Virus record (IMG/VR): IMGVR_UViG_3300018067_000022
Coordinates: 1 to 30,396 of that record
Source of the DNA: a virus
Strand: one strand, 5' to 3'
Length of the DNA stretch: 30,396 nt
The position numbers were made by a program, and so were the translations under genes. Position 1 is the first letter of the stretch; each line of letters begins with the position of its first letter. Below, piece after piece: positions 7,273 through 17,091 of the stretch. The notes beneath the pieces were generated by a model. It was not told where the DNA came from, did no database searches, and saw nothing but the letters and a program-made list of their open reading frames with translations.

Positions 7273-10200
7273 ATGCCCCCATCTTCCGCCGCGATGGAAC
7301 TGAAGGTACTGATTAGTGTGTTGCAGAGTGGTCAAGCTCTGCAAACGCTGCTGAATCAGACCAACCAGTTAACGACGGCGCTGACGAAACTCCAACAGCA
7401 AGCGGGAAAGATCCCGCCGGGTGGCCCGCCCACCCCACCGGTTCCCCCCAAGAAGGGTATTGATGACACGACAGATGCCCTGAAGAATCTGGATGCGATG
7501 GCCAACAAGGTCATCTCCACCCTCAAATTCTTGGCGGGGGGATTTCTTGCCCTACAGAGCGTCCGATTCCTGAAAGACTTGGCCGATACGGCGGCTCGTG
7601 CCGAAGTGCTGTCTACCGTGCTTCGTGTCGTGGGGAATAACGCGGGTTATTCCACCGAAAAACTCAATCAAGCAGATCGCCAGATTCAAGCACTGGGGAT
7701 CACGGCCTCAGCGTCTCGTCAATCATTGACCCAGTTCATCCAAGCCGAATTGGATTTGGCGGATGCGCCTCTGTTGGCCCGAGCCGCACAGGATGCAGCG
7801 GTCATTCTTGGTACGAACTCGTCGGATGCCTTCGAACGATTGGTGACAGCGGTCCAGACCACGAACACCTTGATGCTCCGCCACATGGGCATCATCGTGT
7901 CAGCCGATACGGCCTACCAGAAATACGCCCAGTCCATCGGTAAATCAGTCACGCAATTAACGTCGGCACAGCGGGCACAAGCCTTTCTCAATGCGACCTT
8001 GGTGCAGACTCAGCGCATTCAGGGATCGTACACGGCGGCGATGGGAGACGTGGGCAAGCAGATCACGTCTCTTGAGCGGTTGACGACCGATTTGAAAACG
8101 TCGTTGGGCAACAACCTGCTCCCGGCCTATCTGGCGGTCGTGGAGGAATTGACGGTCTTCCTCCAGCATCTGGGGCTAGCTGCAGACGAGATGTATGGGC
8201 AAGGAGAAGGTGCGAAGCGGCTGGGAGAGGATGTCAAAGCTCTGGCCCGCAACATCCGCATTTTGGCGGAATTTCTGGTGGAACATCGGAAAGAAATTCT
8301 GTACGTCATTGTGTTGTGGGCCGGGGTGTCTAAAATCATCCTGCCGCTGATCAATTTGTTCTTTAAGTTGAAAGATGCTATCGCTGGCGTCGGCGCAGGC
8401 GGCGTTCTCGTCCGAATCGTTCAGGGTATTGGTGCTCTTTCCACGGGCATTATTACGTTGGGCCTGTCCATCATTCTTGCGGAAGTGATGTTTGACCGGT
8501 TCAATGCAGCGATTGGATCGGTTGTCGGGGCCATCTGGACCCTGTTGGAAGCTCTTGATGCGTTGATTTATGCGATTATTCACGGGTTGATAGCCGCCGC
8601 CCGGTCTGTCTATGCCTTTTTCGCCCACCCGTTTACCCCTTCGGAATGGTTGAAACCGTGGAAAGAGTGGGCGGATGGGGTGAGAGCCCAGATTGCGGAT
8701 ATTGGACGGGTGTGGGATTTAACGAAGGCTCGATTTGGTCAAGCCTTTGGAACGAATGCCGCGCAAGCTACTCCTGAACAAGCGGCCCAGCAGTCACGAG
8801 CACAACGGTTTGAAGAAGAAGCCGGTCTGCTCGTGGATATCATGGAGAAAACGCGGGAATACAATGCGCTCAAGAAGACCGGGTCAGCAGAGGATTTGGT
8901 CAGGACGGAAAAAGAACTCAAGGATTTGAAGGAAAAAGCGTCCAAGCTCACCGAAGCCCGGAAGGCTGAGCAGGACGCTCTGAAATTCAGTCCGGGGATG
9001 AAAGAGGCGGAAGAAAAACGGCTGCAACTCAATATTGCTCAACGCGAAGAAGACGCCATCATCAAACGGCTGGATAAGGTCCGTGAGAAATCCAAGTACT
9101 GGTACTTCGAAGGCGAAGTCAGCAAGCCCTTCATGGAACAGATAGGGCAATTCAACGATCTGTTAGAGATTTTTAATCGAGCAGGCAATCAAGCCAAAGT
9201 CACGACCGATGAGTTGGGACGGAATTTGGTCGAATCGGCACAAGTTGCCAAGACCAAGGCGGATTTGGCGGGGCTCCGCAAGAGTCTGAATGAGTTGGTC
9301 AATTCTCCGGAATTCAAGAAACTGCCGCTGGCGGATCAGCGTCAGCTTCGTGAACGGGGCCGTCAAGCCGTCGCGGGCGCAGAAATCAATGTCCGACAGG
9401 AGCGGTTACGAGAGAACGCCGAAGTCGAGAAAGAACGGGAGCAGCATTTCCGCCAGTTGGAAAAACGCCGAGCCGATCATCTTGAGCACGAAAAGAACCT
9501 CATGGCGTCCGCCTTTGAACTCCAAGAGGCGATGGATGAGCAGTCCTACACTCGACGCGGGATGGAACTTGACAAGTATTTCGATAAACGGCTGGCTCGG
9601 TTAATCGAACAGACCGATCAAGAACTGCTGATTGCGAAGAACAATCTCGCGGCGTTGGAACGTGAACGTGAGAAAAAGATCCCGCGCACGCCGCAGGAAA
9701 TCGAAGAACTCGACACCAAGATTACCGAAGCGCAAAACGCACTGGCTGAGTTGCAGGGCGAGTCGGGCACCATTGCGACTCGGATCGCTAAGCTGGGGTT
9801 CGAACGAGAAGGTGCCCGTGAAGACAAGCTGAAGAAATCCAAGCAAACCTTGTTGGATATTGCGGCGATTTACGGGGATGAAGAAGCGGCCCTCGCAGCG
9901 GTCAACAACAAGTACGACGAGCAGTATCAGAAAGCCAATACCAACGAGGAACGGGAAGCTATCCGGGCGGAACAACGACGGGAAGTGTTTGAGACGGAAC
10001 TGAAGTACCGGGAAAAACTCCTCCAACTTTCGTTGAAAACGCAGCAAGAAACGGGACGTCGGTTAGAGCGGGAGCAAGGCCAGATTGATGCGGACAAGGC
10101 ACATATCGCTGCATTAGAAAAGGCTGGGCAACTTTCGAACTATGACGCGATGCGGGCGCGAAATGAACTGTTAGTGCGTCAAATCGCCCACGACCAAGAA

Positions 10201-11079
10201 CTCATTTATACCAAGAGCGTTGAACTCAAGAAGCAGGAAAACGCGCTTATTCGGGAAGAAGCGGCGATTCGGAAGGACATGGCGGGACAGTCTGAAGATA
10301 TGATTCAGGCCCGTCTCCAAGCGGATCTGGCGCAACGGCGGCAGGATATTCAGGGGCTGGTTCTTGACATCACCAAGTTGAATCAGAGTCTTGAGGATTC
10401 CGGAGTCCAAATTGAATCGTACGGGAAGCAAATCAAAGAACACTTCGTAGACGCCTTCTCGGATGCGCTTACCCAGTCCATCGTGAATTTCCGGGAAGCC
10501 GGGAAGGCGTGGGTGAGTCTTGGGAAGTCGATTGCCAATGATATCGTGGAAACGTTTGTAAAAGCCTTCACTCAGCGACTGTTTGCTCGTACCGGCATCT
10601 TCAATCTGATTGACCGATTCATGAATCGGATCTTTGGCGGAGGCGGCGGCGGGATCGTCTCTCCTTACGGCGGGCTACCCGGAGCGATTCCGAATGTCGG
10701 ATTCTTGGCAGAAGGTGGACCGGTGGTCGGTCCCGGCACGGGCACCAGTGATTCGATCCACGCGATGGTGTCGGCTGGTGAGCACATCATGCCTGCGGAT
10801 AAGGCGGCGACGTGGATGCCGCTCTTGGAAGGCATCAGGACCGGCAAGATTCTGCCCTTCCGCACGGGTGGTGTCGTGCAATCAATTGCGCTGTCTCCGC
10901 TGATCCCTCGACGCTATGCCCATGGCGGTGTCGTGGTGTCAGATGGGGGCGCGTCAACGGTGACGACCGGGGGTGGAGGCACCGGTAACATGGTGGTGTC
11001 CCTCCACCCTGACGCGCTGAACCTGACCATGCGGGAGTGGCTGGAGCACGAAGTGGTGCGGCAGCAGGGGAGGCGCTGA
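7273..11079 (+). CDS. Tail tape measure protein
   Basis: The longest gene in the window, 1268 residues. Its length should set the tail length. The N-terminus is helical with a Pro-rich loop (about residues 47-62). Hydrophobic stretches at about residues 340-410 and 412-450 (ILYVIVLWAGVSKIILPLI; ALIYAIIHGLIAAARSVY) fit the membrane-active section used in DNA entry. Residues about 510-1060 are mostly charged coiled coil rich in E, K, R, Q. The C-terminal part is Gly-rich and holds AEGGPVVGPGTGTSDSI with AMVSAGEHIMP, a signature of tape measure ends. ATG 7273 directly follows the chaperone stop with AGGAGA upstream. Confidence 0.92.
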   Translation: MPPSSAAMELKVLISVLQSGQALQTLLNQTNQLTTALTKLQQQAGKIPPGGPPTPPVPPKKGIDDTTDALKNLDAMANKVISTLKFLAGGFLALQSVRFLKDLADTAARAEVLSTVLRVVGNNAGYSTEKLNQADRQIQALGITASASRQSLTQFIQAELDLADAPLLARAAQDAAVILGTNSSDAFERLVTAVQTTNTLMLRHMGIIVSADTAYQKYAQSIGKSVTQLTSAQRAQAFLNATLVQTQRIQGSYTAAMGDVGKQITSLERLTTDLKTSLGNNLLPAYLAVVEELTVFLQHLGLAADEMYGQGEGAKRLGEDVKALARNIRILAEFLVEHRKEILYVIVLWAGVSKIILPLINLFFKLKDAIAGVGAGGVLVRIVQGIGALSTGIITLGLSIILAEVMFDRFNAAIGSVVGAIWTLLEALDALIYAIIHGLIAAARSVYAFFAHPFTPSEWLKPWKEWADGVRAQIADIGRVWDLTKARFGQAFGTNAAQATPEQAAQQSRAQRFEEEAGLLVDIMEKTREYNALKKTGSAEDLVRTEKELKDLKEKASKLTEARKAEQDALKFSPGMKEAEEKRLQLNIAQREEDAIIKRLDKVREKSKYWYFEGEVSKPFMEQIGQFNDLLEIFNRAGNQAKVTTDELGRNLVESAQVAKTKADLAGLRKSLNELVNSPEFKKLPLADQRQLRERGRQAVAGAEINVRQERLRENAEVEKEREQHFRQLEKRRADHLEHEKNLMASAFELQEAMDEQSYTRRGMELDKYFDKRLARLIEQTDQELLIAKNNLAALEREREKKIPRTPQEIEELDTKITEAQNALAELQGESGTIATRIAKLGFEREGAREDKLKKSKQTLLDIAAIYGDEEAALAAVNNKYDEQYQKANTNEEREAIRAEQRREVFETELKYREKLLQLSLKTQQETGRRLEREQGQIDADKAHIAALEKAGQLSNYDAMRARNELLVRQIAHDQELIYTKSVELKKQENALIREEAAIRKDMAGQSEDMIQARLQADLAQRRQDIQGLVLDITKLNQSLEDSGVQIESYGKQIKEHFVDAFSDALTQSIVNFREAGKAWVSLGKSIANDIVETFVKAFTQRLFARTGIFNLIDRFMNRIFGGGGGGIVSPYGGLPGAIPNVGFLAEGGPVVGPGTGTSDSIHAMVSAGEHIMPADKAATWMPLLEGIRTGKILPFRTGGVVQSIALSPLIPRRYAHGGVVVSDGGASTVTTGGGGTGNMVVSLHPDALNLTMREWLEHEVVRQQGRR

Positions 11080-11303
11080 TGGCCGCGTTATATAACCTGA
11101 CCGGCCCTGTGCGACAGTTTAGCGGAGCCATCCTGTGTTTTGTGGGGCCACCGTTGAAAAGTCTGGATTGGCGCATCCTACAGGGCCATGGCACCCTCAC
11201 GCCCTACACCTCCCACACGGATGAACTGGGCCGGTGTTCGTGTCGTTTTGATTCGGCAGGCATCATCGAACGAGTGATCGTCGGTGTGGCCTACGTACCC
11301 TGA
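11079..11303 (+). CDS. Small conserved-looking tail protein, function unknown
   Basis: A 74-residue protein whose ATG overlaps the tape measure stop (TGATG), so translation is probably coupled. It is beta-rich (FSGAILCFVG; RVIVGVAYVP) with three cysteines and no signal or membrane helix. I do not recognise it. Position right after the tape measure suggests a small tail tip component. An upstream in-frame ATG at 11037 would add 14 residues inside the tape measure gene but has no better ribosome site. Confidence 0.55.
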   Translation: MAALYNLTGPVRQFSGAILCFVGPPLKSLDWRILQGHGTLTPYTSHTDELGRCSCRFDSAGIIERVIVGVAYVP

Positions 11304-11305
11304 CC

Positions 11306-12319
11306 ATGGCTGTCCGACTCCTCGCAGGCCCGTTTCATCTCAAGGATCGAGACGGGGTCTTTCCCGTCAATATGACGTTGGTGATGTACTGGCCGGGGCA
11401 GGGTCTATATGGGCAGGGTGACTGGCCCTATGATGGCGGAGTGTTTGGTTCCGGCAGTGCCGTGCAGAAGGTGACCTTCGATGGGGTCTGCTGCCGTACC
11501 GCCGGATCGACCATCGAAAATACGAACCAGAAGGCCAGTTGGTGGCCAAAGCGGAAGAAGTTGGTGTCGTTCAACTATCTTTCCGGCCCCCCAGAGATGG
11601 TGTGGGAGCCGAAAGTCTTCATGGTGCAGGCGGCAGATCCTCCGGGTGAAGGGTTGCAGACCGTCCCGATTTACATGAACGTGACGCCCTACGTGCGCTT
11701 GCTCGATAGGTGGGTGTATCTCTATGGCAATCGGGTGGCGTCGATGCGAGTTGGGGATACCGTCCCCACGCCTGAAGGCCCAGTGTGGCCCTTCAACGTC
11801 TTTTCTGGATTGCGTCCCGGTCGGACGGATGAAGAAGTGTTCGCCCGGAGCAGTGATTTTGGGGCGTTTGATTACACCCGTTGCCTGTTTTACGACACGG
11901 AAACCCAACAGTTTAGTTCGCCCCTGATTTACCTGACCGGTGTCCCTGAGACGGTGTTCTATGCCCCGGAATGGGGCGTGATCATCACGGGCCATCAGAA
12001 CGAAACCATCGAAGGCCAGCCCGGTACTGGTCCCGCCATTCGGATCTGGAGTCTGGAAGTCGAACCGCAGATTCTGACGGATCCAGTGGTTTTTATCGGG
12101 ACCGTCCGGTCAGGACAGATTGTCACCTACCGGGTGCGGTTGACTGGGCTGCACAACGATCCGGCTCCTGATGAACTGGTGGACTGGACCATCGAAGGCG
12201 TCGGAGAGTTATTGGAGGTGCAGTCCAAGACCGACGTTGAGGGCTACGCCATCGCACGGGTGGAGTATCACGTCGGAGAGACGGGCGATTCCATCGTGAG
12301 CGCGAGCGTGAAATGCTGA
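11306..12319 (+). CDS. Tail tip structural protein with C-terminal Ig-like domain
   Basis: A 337-residue beta-rich protein with many Trp, Tyr, Gly and Pro and no membrane segment. The last about 95 residues, with GQIVTYRVRL, VDWTIEG, GYAIARVEYHVGETGDSIVSASV, have the strand order and G-x-A-x-V-x-Y pattern of bacterial Ig-like (Big) domains. The first 240 residues are not recognised. It begins two bases after the small tail gene and ends with a seven-base overlap (ATGCTGA) with the next gene. Placed between tape measure and hub, it is probably a distal tail or baseplate component. Confidence 0.55.
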   Translation: MAVRLLAGPFHLKDRDGVFPVNMTLVMYWPGQGLYGQGDWPYDGGVFGSGSAVQKVTFDGVCCRTAGSTIENTNQKASWWPKRKKLVSFNYLSGPPEMVWEPKVFMVQAADPPGEGLQTVPIYMNVTPYVRLLDRWVYLYGNRVASMRVGDTVPTPEGPVWPFNVFSGLRPGRTDEEVFARSSDFGAFDYTRCLFYDTETQQFSSPLIYLTGVPETVFYAPEWGVIITGHQNETIEGQPGTGPAIRIWSLEVEPQILTDPVVFIGTVRSGQIVTYRVRLTGLHNDPAPDELVDWTIEGVGELLEVQSKTDVEGYAIARVEYHVGETGDSIVSASVKC

Positions 12320-13983
12320 GGGAGATTTTTCGGACGGTGCCGATTCCGTATCGGACGGGTAGCCCACCCTCGTTTAACTATCTACCCAGTCAGGTGCCAC
12401 CATATCTGGAGAGTCTGCAGAGCATTCAGGGTATTCATGTTGGCAGAAACCCGGAGACTGAAACGGGATTGGATGGGGCCACCTCGATTTATCTGTGGGC
12501 TCAGTTGTTCACGGCGGAGTGGCCCGGTGTAGGCCACGGGTACTTTCGGTTTGATGGGAAGTCTGGCAAGTTTCTGCGTCGAGTATTTGGGGCGTTCGAA
12601 GGCGTGGCCAGTCTGATCATCATGAGCCGGGTCATGACGTCGCGGAAGGGCGCACCGTATACCATCAATGCCTTCCAAGACACGATGTACAAGATCACGC
12701 TGGGAAAGTCGATTAACGAGCCCATCGGTGAAGAGTTGGAAGAGCCCATCGAGACGTGGGGCATTGTCAATGAAGGGTCCACGACGGGCGGGGTGCTGCA
12801 AGGCGTCGTGGGCTATCCGTGTACGCGGTTGGGGCTGACCTTGTATGGTCTGACGGCGTTCGATGATCTGCAGAATATCTTCATCAATACGCAGTTTAAG
12901 ACGCTCTCGGTCTACGAGTGGCTGACGGGTCAGTTGCGGTACTCCATCACGTTGCCCCAAGGAGCATTGGCCACGGCGCTGGAAGAAGACCAGCACATGT
13001 ACATCCTGCTCCAAGACCGCACCGTGTTGTTGTTTGATTACATGCGGAATGAGGTGTTAGGGGCTTCACGCATTCCGCCCTTACCGGGCGGATCGGCCAT
13101 CACCGCGATAGGGATCAAAATTGGGTATGATTCGGTGTACAAGCGGATGCTTGTGCTAGAGCCCACGCCGAATGCGACCACGGGCGCGTGTACGACGGTC
13201 ATTCGTGGCTATCGTATGGTGCCTGAGCCGGTGCGCTTGACCCGTCCGATTCCGTTAAAAGTCCCTCGCCAACGGCGCATCATCCCAGTGCTGGTGCAAG
13301 CGGTCGGAGATTCCAATGAAGGCGTCGGTGGCTATGTCGTGAATGCTGCTGTCGGAGGATCCGGATCGCTCGTTGGCATCCCGATTTCCGACAACATGGG
13401 GAATGCGCTCATTCACGTCGCCTGCGAAGGCTCTTCCTTGTTTGTGGGGGCTGAAGACTGGGAGACGACGGGATCCCCGGATGCGGTGCCGCCCCATTGT
13501 GGGCTGGTGACCATTGATGCCAATGTGACGGTGTATCTCCCTGACCCCCAGAGCCTGCCGACGAGTGGAGTGGGCACGGCTATCCCACGCCCACCGGGGG
13601 GAACCCCCGGACAACCGGGCGGGGGGTTAGGCGAGACTGCGCCTAACATGCTGTATATCCTGCAACAAGTCTTTGACGCCGGATCGCCCCGTGGACCATG
13701 GCAGTTCACCATGGGCAATGCCTATGACCAGACAGAGATTGATGGTCGAGGGGCGTTTATGGAGAAAGCGGTACAAGCCATCCACGATGTGGACGCCCGG
13801 TTTGGGCACATTCGCAAAGACCCCGGCCAGAATCAGTACAACGGCCATGCCGTGGATGCGCTGGTGTTCAAGAATGACGACGGCGTGACGGGAGAGGCGT
13901 TTGACGTGATCGGTACCACGATTACGTGGGGATTTATCATTCGTGACACCGTGGCGCTGAGCAAGTGGTATTACCCCGCGTAG
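12313..13983 (+). CDS. Large tail tip protein: propeller-like, Ig-like and conserved C-terminal domain
   Basis: A 556-residue protein. Residues about 40-330 have repeated four-strand units (YMYxx-type strands such as HMYILLQDRTVLLFDY and SVYKRMLVLEPTP), suggesting a beta-propeller. Residues about 335-415 look Ig-like (VQAVGDSNEGVGG, GNALIHVACEG). A Pro/Gly-rich linker follows at about 422-443. The last about 110 residues hold DVDARFGHIRK, HAVDALVFKND and EAFDVIGTT with TWGF, a module I have seen as a recurring end of phage structural proteins, without a known function. It lies in the tail tip block and shares style with both neighbours. Fold calls are by eye only. Confidence 0.5.
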   Translation: MLREIFRTVPIPYRTGSPPSFNYLPSQVPPYLESLQSIQGIHVGRNPETETGLDGATSIYLWAQLFTAEWPGVGHGYFRFDGKSGKFLRRVFGAFEGVASLIIMSRVMTSRKGAPYTINAFQDTMYKITLGKSINEPIGEELEEPIETWGIVNEGSTTGGVLQGVVGYPCTRLGLTLYGLTAFDDLQNIFINTQFKTLSVYEWLTGQLRYSITLPQGALATALEEDQHMYILLQDRTVLLFDYMRNEVLGASRIPPLPGGSAITAIGIKIGYDSVYKRMLVLEPTPNATTGACTTVIRGYRMVPEPVRLTRPIPLKVPRQRRIIPVLVQAVGDSNEGVGGYVVNAAVGGSGSLVGIPISDNMGNALIHVACEGSSLFVGAEDWETTGSPDAVPPHCGLVTIDANVTVYLPDPQSLPTSGVGTAIPRPPGGTPGQPGGGLGETAPNMLYILQQVFDAGSPRGPWQFTMGNAYDQTEIDGRGAFMEKAVQAIHDVDARFGHIRKDPGQNQYNGHAVDALVFKNDDGVTGEAFDVIGTTITWGFIIRDTVALSKWYYPA

Positions 13984-13992
13984 AGAACAGCC

Positions 13993-15432
13993 ATGCCGAT
14001 TCTGAATCGTAGCGGTCAAATTTCCCACGGCCAAGATGGCTATGGTGCGTTTATCAACAACGTCAAAGTCGCTGACGGGGATAATCCGCACTGGTACAAC
14101 CAGATCACGCTGGTGTACCAGCACATCGGTGTGGATGGGACGTATCTGGCCCTGTACGACACGTTGTTGTCCCCTCCCGTCGTCGCTCAAATCCATCCGA
14201 CCGGGGCCGTCCGGATTTATGCGAGTGGCTTTGGTCAATATGCCGCGTGGAGTCCCGGTGTCGGCACATGGGCATGGGACGGGTGGACGACGCCCGGTGT
14301 GTTGACCGACATGGGGCCAGATGCGGCCATCGCCTATATAGACGGTTCAGGTACCCATGTCCGAGAGAAGACGGGCACAGAGTGGCTGTTGACGGATAGT
14401 AATACCGCCTCCGATGTGCGACTGCTCGGAGAAGGCCGCGCTATCTGGGTGGATGGCGGCACGTTGAAAACCGTGGGCTTGCCCACGCTCAAGGTGTTGG
14501 CGGGACAACTGCGGCGTCCAGAAGCGGTGGTGATCGATAACAAGTGGTGGGTGGAATATTTCATTGAAGCCACCGGAGAAACGGTGATTCACCCGTTTGA
14601 CTCCTTTGATGGCTATCAGCTTGGTCCCCAGATCCGCTCCGACATGAACGTGTTGGAAGGCACTGGAACCATTCGCTTTGCGTGGGGCACGTCGGATCAC
14701 GAAGAAGCCGGGACGATATTCTACCGGGACATTCTGACCCTCCCGATGCCGGGACCACCCGGTACGGGTGTAATCCCAGCGGAGCCCACGGTTCCCCTCG
14801 CGCCTCCCGGCACACCGACCGTGACCATCCCCGGCCTTGCGCCGACTGGAACGGCGGTCAGTAGCGATGGATCGATGACGCTCACCAGCACCGCCACCTT
14901 TGGAGTTGCGGCGGCGGCGGAAGAACTGGTGATGCTGCCCATTGATATTTTCCCGGCCTATCCCTCTGAAAGTGGGCATGGCCGGATTGTCCATCCGATT
15001 CTCGGAGCCTTCGACTATGAAGTGAAGCCCGATGAATGGGTGAATATCGATGCCGACGCCATCATCCCACCCGTGTGGGCGTCCTCACGGACGTTGACCA
15101 GTGCGGCCAACGTGTTGTGGCAAGGCCATCTGCGAGATGTCGTGGTGGAGGAACGCTGGAAGGCGCTGGGGGGATTGGCCATGCCGATTACCCAGTTGCG
15201 AATGTTGCTCGCCATCTGGACGTCGCCCATGGATCCCGATGTGGGCTATGTCCACTGGTTTCCGAATTACATCACCCAAGTGGGGTTCAAAGTTCTGCCG
15301 TTGCAATTGAGTGCAGGCGGGCAGGGGATTGAATTCGATGACGTGGTGAACTACAAGGACGAGCACGGCGAGCCCATCGGCTGGATTACCGCCCCGGTGA
15401 CCTTCCAGTTGAAGCTGGTGGAGCGGCTCTGA
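13993..15432 (+). CDS. Tail tip protein: propeller-like N-terminus, distal tail-like C-terminus
   Basis: A 479-residue protein. Residues about 1-265 show repeated short strands with YLALYD, AIAYIDGSGTHVRE, GRAIWVDGGTLKTV and GTIRFAWGT, again suggesting a beta-propeller. A Pro/Gly/Thr linker (about 253-285) separates this from a C-terminal part beginning near residue 325 (HPILGAFDYEVKPDEW; VEERWKALGG; MPITQLRMLLAIW; YVHWFPNYITQVGFKVLPLQL), which resembles a distal tail or baseplate adaptor domain. The stop overlaps the hub gene start (TGATG), consistent with joint assembly at the tail tip. Confidence 0.5.
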   Translation: MPILNRSGQISHGQDGYGAFINNVKVADGDNPHWYNQITLVYQHIGVDGTYLALYDTLLSPPVVAQIHPTGAVRIYASGFGQYAAWSPGVGTWAWDGWTTPGVLTDMGPDAAIAYIDGSGTHVREKTGTEWLLTDSNTASDVRLLGEGRAIWVDGGTLKTVGLPTLKVLAGQLRRPEAVVIDNKWWVEYFIEATGETVIHPFDSFDGYQLGPQIRSDMNVLEGTGTIRFAWGTSDHEEAGTIFYRDILTLPMPGPPGTGVIPAEPTVPLAPPGTPTVTIPGLAPTGTAVSSDGSMTLTSTATFGVAAAAEELVMLPIDIFPAYPSESGHGRIVHPILGAFDYEVKPDEWVNIDADAIIPPVWASSRTLTSAANVLWQGHLRDVVVEERWKALGGLAMPITQLRMLLAIWTSPMDPDVGYVHWFPNYITQVGFKVLPLQLSAGGQGIEFDDVVNYKDEHGEPIGWITAPVTFQLKLVERL

Positions 15433-17078
15433 TGGACGGACGCTGGAAACCAGTCAGCCGGGATAGCAAGAAGGATGTGAAGGTCATTCTGCATCCCACA
15501 GCGGCTATCTGGGAAGTCCGACGCGGGATGGATCCGGGGTCTGATGACTCGGTGGATTTGTCGGAGTTTGTGTCCCAAGGCACACAGTCGGTGTTCGAAG
15601 CCAGCGTGACCCTGAAATTCAATCGGGAATTGTTTGGAGACGCCCAACCGGCCCCTAACCAGATTCTCGAAATTCAATTGTGGCAGTCCGGCATCTGGAA
15701 GCCGATCTGGCTCGGCATCATCGACGCCATCAGTTCGTTCACCCTCCAGCGGGGTGAGCGGTCGATGGTGATCACGGCCAAGACTCGTGAGCAACAGGAT
15801 GTGTGGAAGTCGGTGAAGCGCCTGACGCCCATGTTCCCGCAGATGACAGACTTTGGCTACATTGCCCATCGCGTGGCTCGGAGCGCCGGGATGCAAGGCG
15901 ATGAAATCATCCTGCCGCAAAGCGCATTTTCGACCAAGCACAGCAACACGCAGATGGCTGACATGAGCGCATGGGAGATGCTCCAGCAAGTGTGCGTGCC
16001 CTTGGGGTGGTCGCCCTTCATTGATGGATTGGGACGGCTCCGAGTGGCCAGCCGCGAACTGCAGCATCGGACACCGGACATCATTCTGGAGGATGATCGG
16101 CTCATCAAGGTTGGGGGCCAACGGCAACGACCACCGATGTCCCGCGTGCGGGTGCAGTGGTTGAACCCCACGATGAAGAAATACAAGAAGATGGACCAGC
16201 AATTGGGGCAGTCTCAGACCGTGACCATGGGATGGTTCCTGCCGTATTGGAAGCGGACGTTCTGGTTTTCCGACGATAAGACGCTGCGAGCGGAGAATGC
16301 TCGGATTAATTGGTCCAAAGACCATAGTCAGAGTGCCAACTTGTTTCCCCAGACACCGTTTGGCGCGTTTGTCTCTGAAAACTTCCAGCAGATAGCGGAG
16401 AATAAAGGCCGCTTGTTGTTGATCAACAAGGCGTTTGCGGTAGCTCTCCCACTGGCCATCAATCTGATCCGTGCCACGGCGACGAGGACCGATAAGGTGA
16501 TGGGGACCATTAACGTGACACAACCCACACTAATTTCCGATCCGCTTGGTGGTCCTGTGTTTGGCACGATTCCCGTTGACGGGACGATGTTACACACGGT
16601 GCCTACGCCTGTCACCGGATCAGTCTTCGAAAGCATCCAGTTAGCCGCATGGGTGTACATCATGATGACCATTCAGAATGGCGTCTATGAAATCTGGGGG
16701 ACACCCTATGACTGGGTCCATGCCCGGAACACCTCGGAAGCCTTTGACAGTTCCGTGCCCACCTACGTGGACAACGTGATGGACATCGAGAACGATTTCA
16801 TCGTGGATGAATCCCATGCCAAGGCCGTAGCCATCCGCGAATTGATTTACTCAGCCCGCTCGGCCAATAGATGGTCGGTGACACTGGTGGATGATCCTCG
16901 GATTGAGTACGGTGACATTCTGAAGTTTACGGACGGCAGTCAGTTGTTCGTGGAGGATGTTAGTCGGCAGTTGGAGCGAGGATCGGAAGCCATCCTTGAT
17001 GTGCAGGGGTTCATCATTCCGTTGACCAAGACGTCCTCCACGGGGGTGATTGATTTGCCCTCCCCGGTGTCGCCATGA
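15432..17078 (+). CDS. Tail hub / tail-associated protein (gp27-like)
   Basis: A 548-residue protein with the start pattern of tail hub proteins: beta domain with ASVTLKFNRELF, then LEIQLWQSGIWKPIWLGIIDAI and RSMVITAKTREQQDVWK, the second hub barrel, and later AWEMLQQVCVPLGWSPFID, GRLRVASR. Hub proteins form the trimeric ring that closes the tail tube and contacts the tape measure and fibres. No peptidase or lysozyme motif is evident. The start is coupled to the previous gene. The middle (about 270-420) has TIP/PVTG-rich loops that may be an inserted domain. Confidence 0.65.
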   Translation: MDGRWKPVSRDSKKDVKVILHPTAAIWEVRRGMDPGSDDSVDLSEFVSQGTQSVFEASVTLKFNRELFGDAQPAPNQILEIQLWQSGIWKPIWLGIIDAISSFTLQRGERSMVITAKTREQQDVWKSVKRLTPMFPQMTDFGYIAHRVARSAGMQGDEIILPQSAFSTKHSNTQMADMSAWEMLQQVCVPLGWSPFIDGLGRLRVASRELQHRTPDIILEDDRLIKVGGQRQRPPMSRVRVQWLNPTMKKYKKMDQQLGQSQTVTMGWFLPYWKRTFWFSDDKTLRAENARINWSKDHSQSANLFPQTPFGAFVSENFQQIAENKGRLLLINKAFAVALPLAINLIRATATRTDKVMGTINVTQPTLISDPLGGPVFGTIPVDGTMLHTVPTPVTGSVFESIQLAAWVYIMMTIQNGVYEIWGTPYDWVHARNTSEAFDSSVPTYVDNVMDIENDFIVDESHAKAVAIRELIYSARSANRWSVTLVDDPRIEYGDILKFTDGSQLFVEDVSRQLERGSEAILDVQGFIIPLTKTSSTGVIDLPSPVSP

Positions 17079-17091
17079 TTCGGATCTAACG

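Noticed and set aside
15351-16523. Long reverse-strand open frame of 390 codons opposite the tail hub gene
   Set aside because: It mirrors the well-supported hub gene, has no ribosome site and its translation is rich in H, R and P without fold-like patterning; typical of a shadow in G+C-rich DNA.
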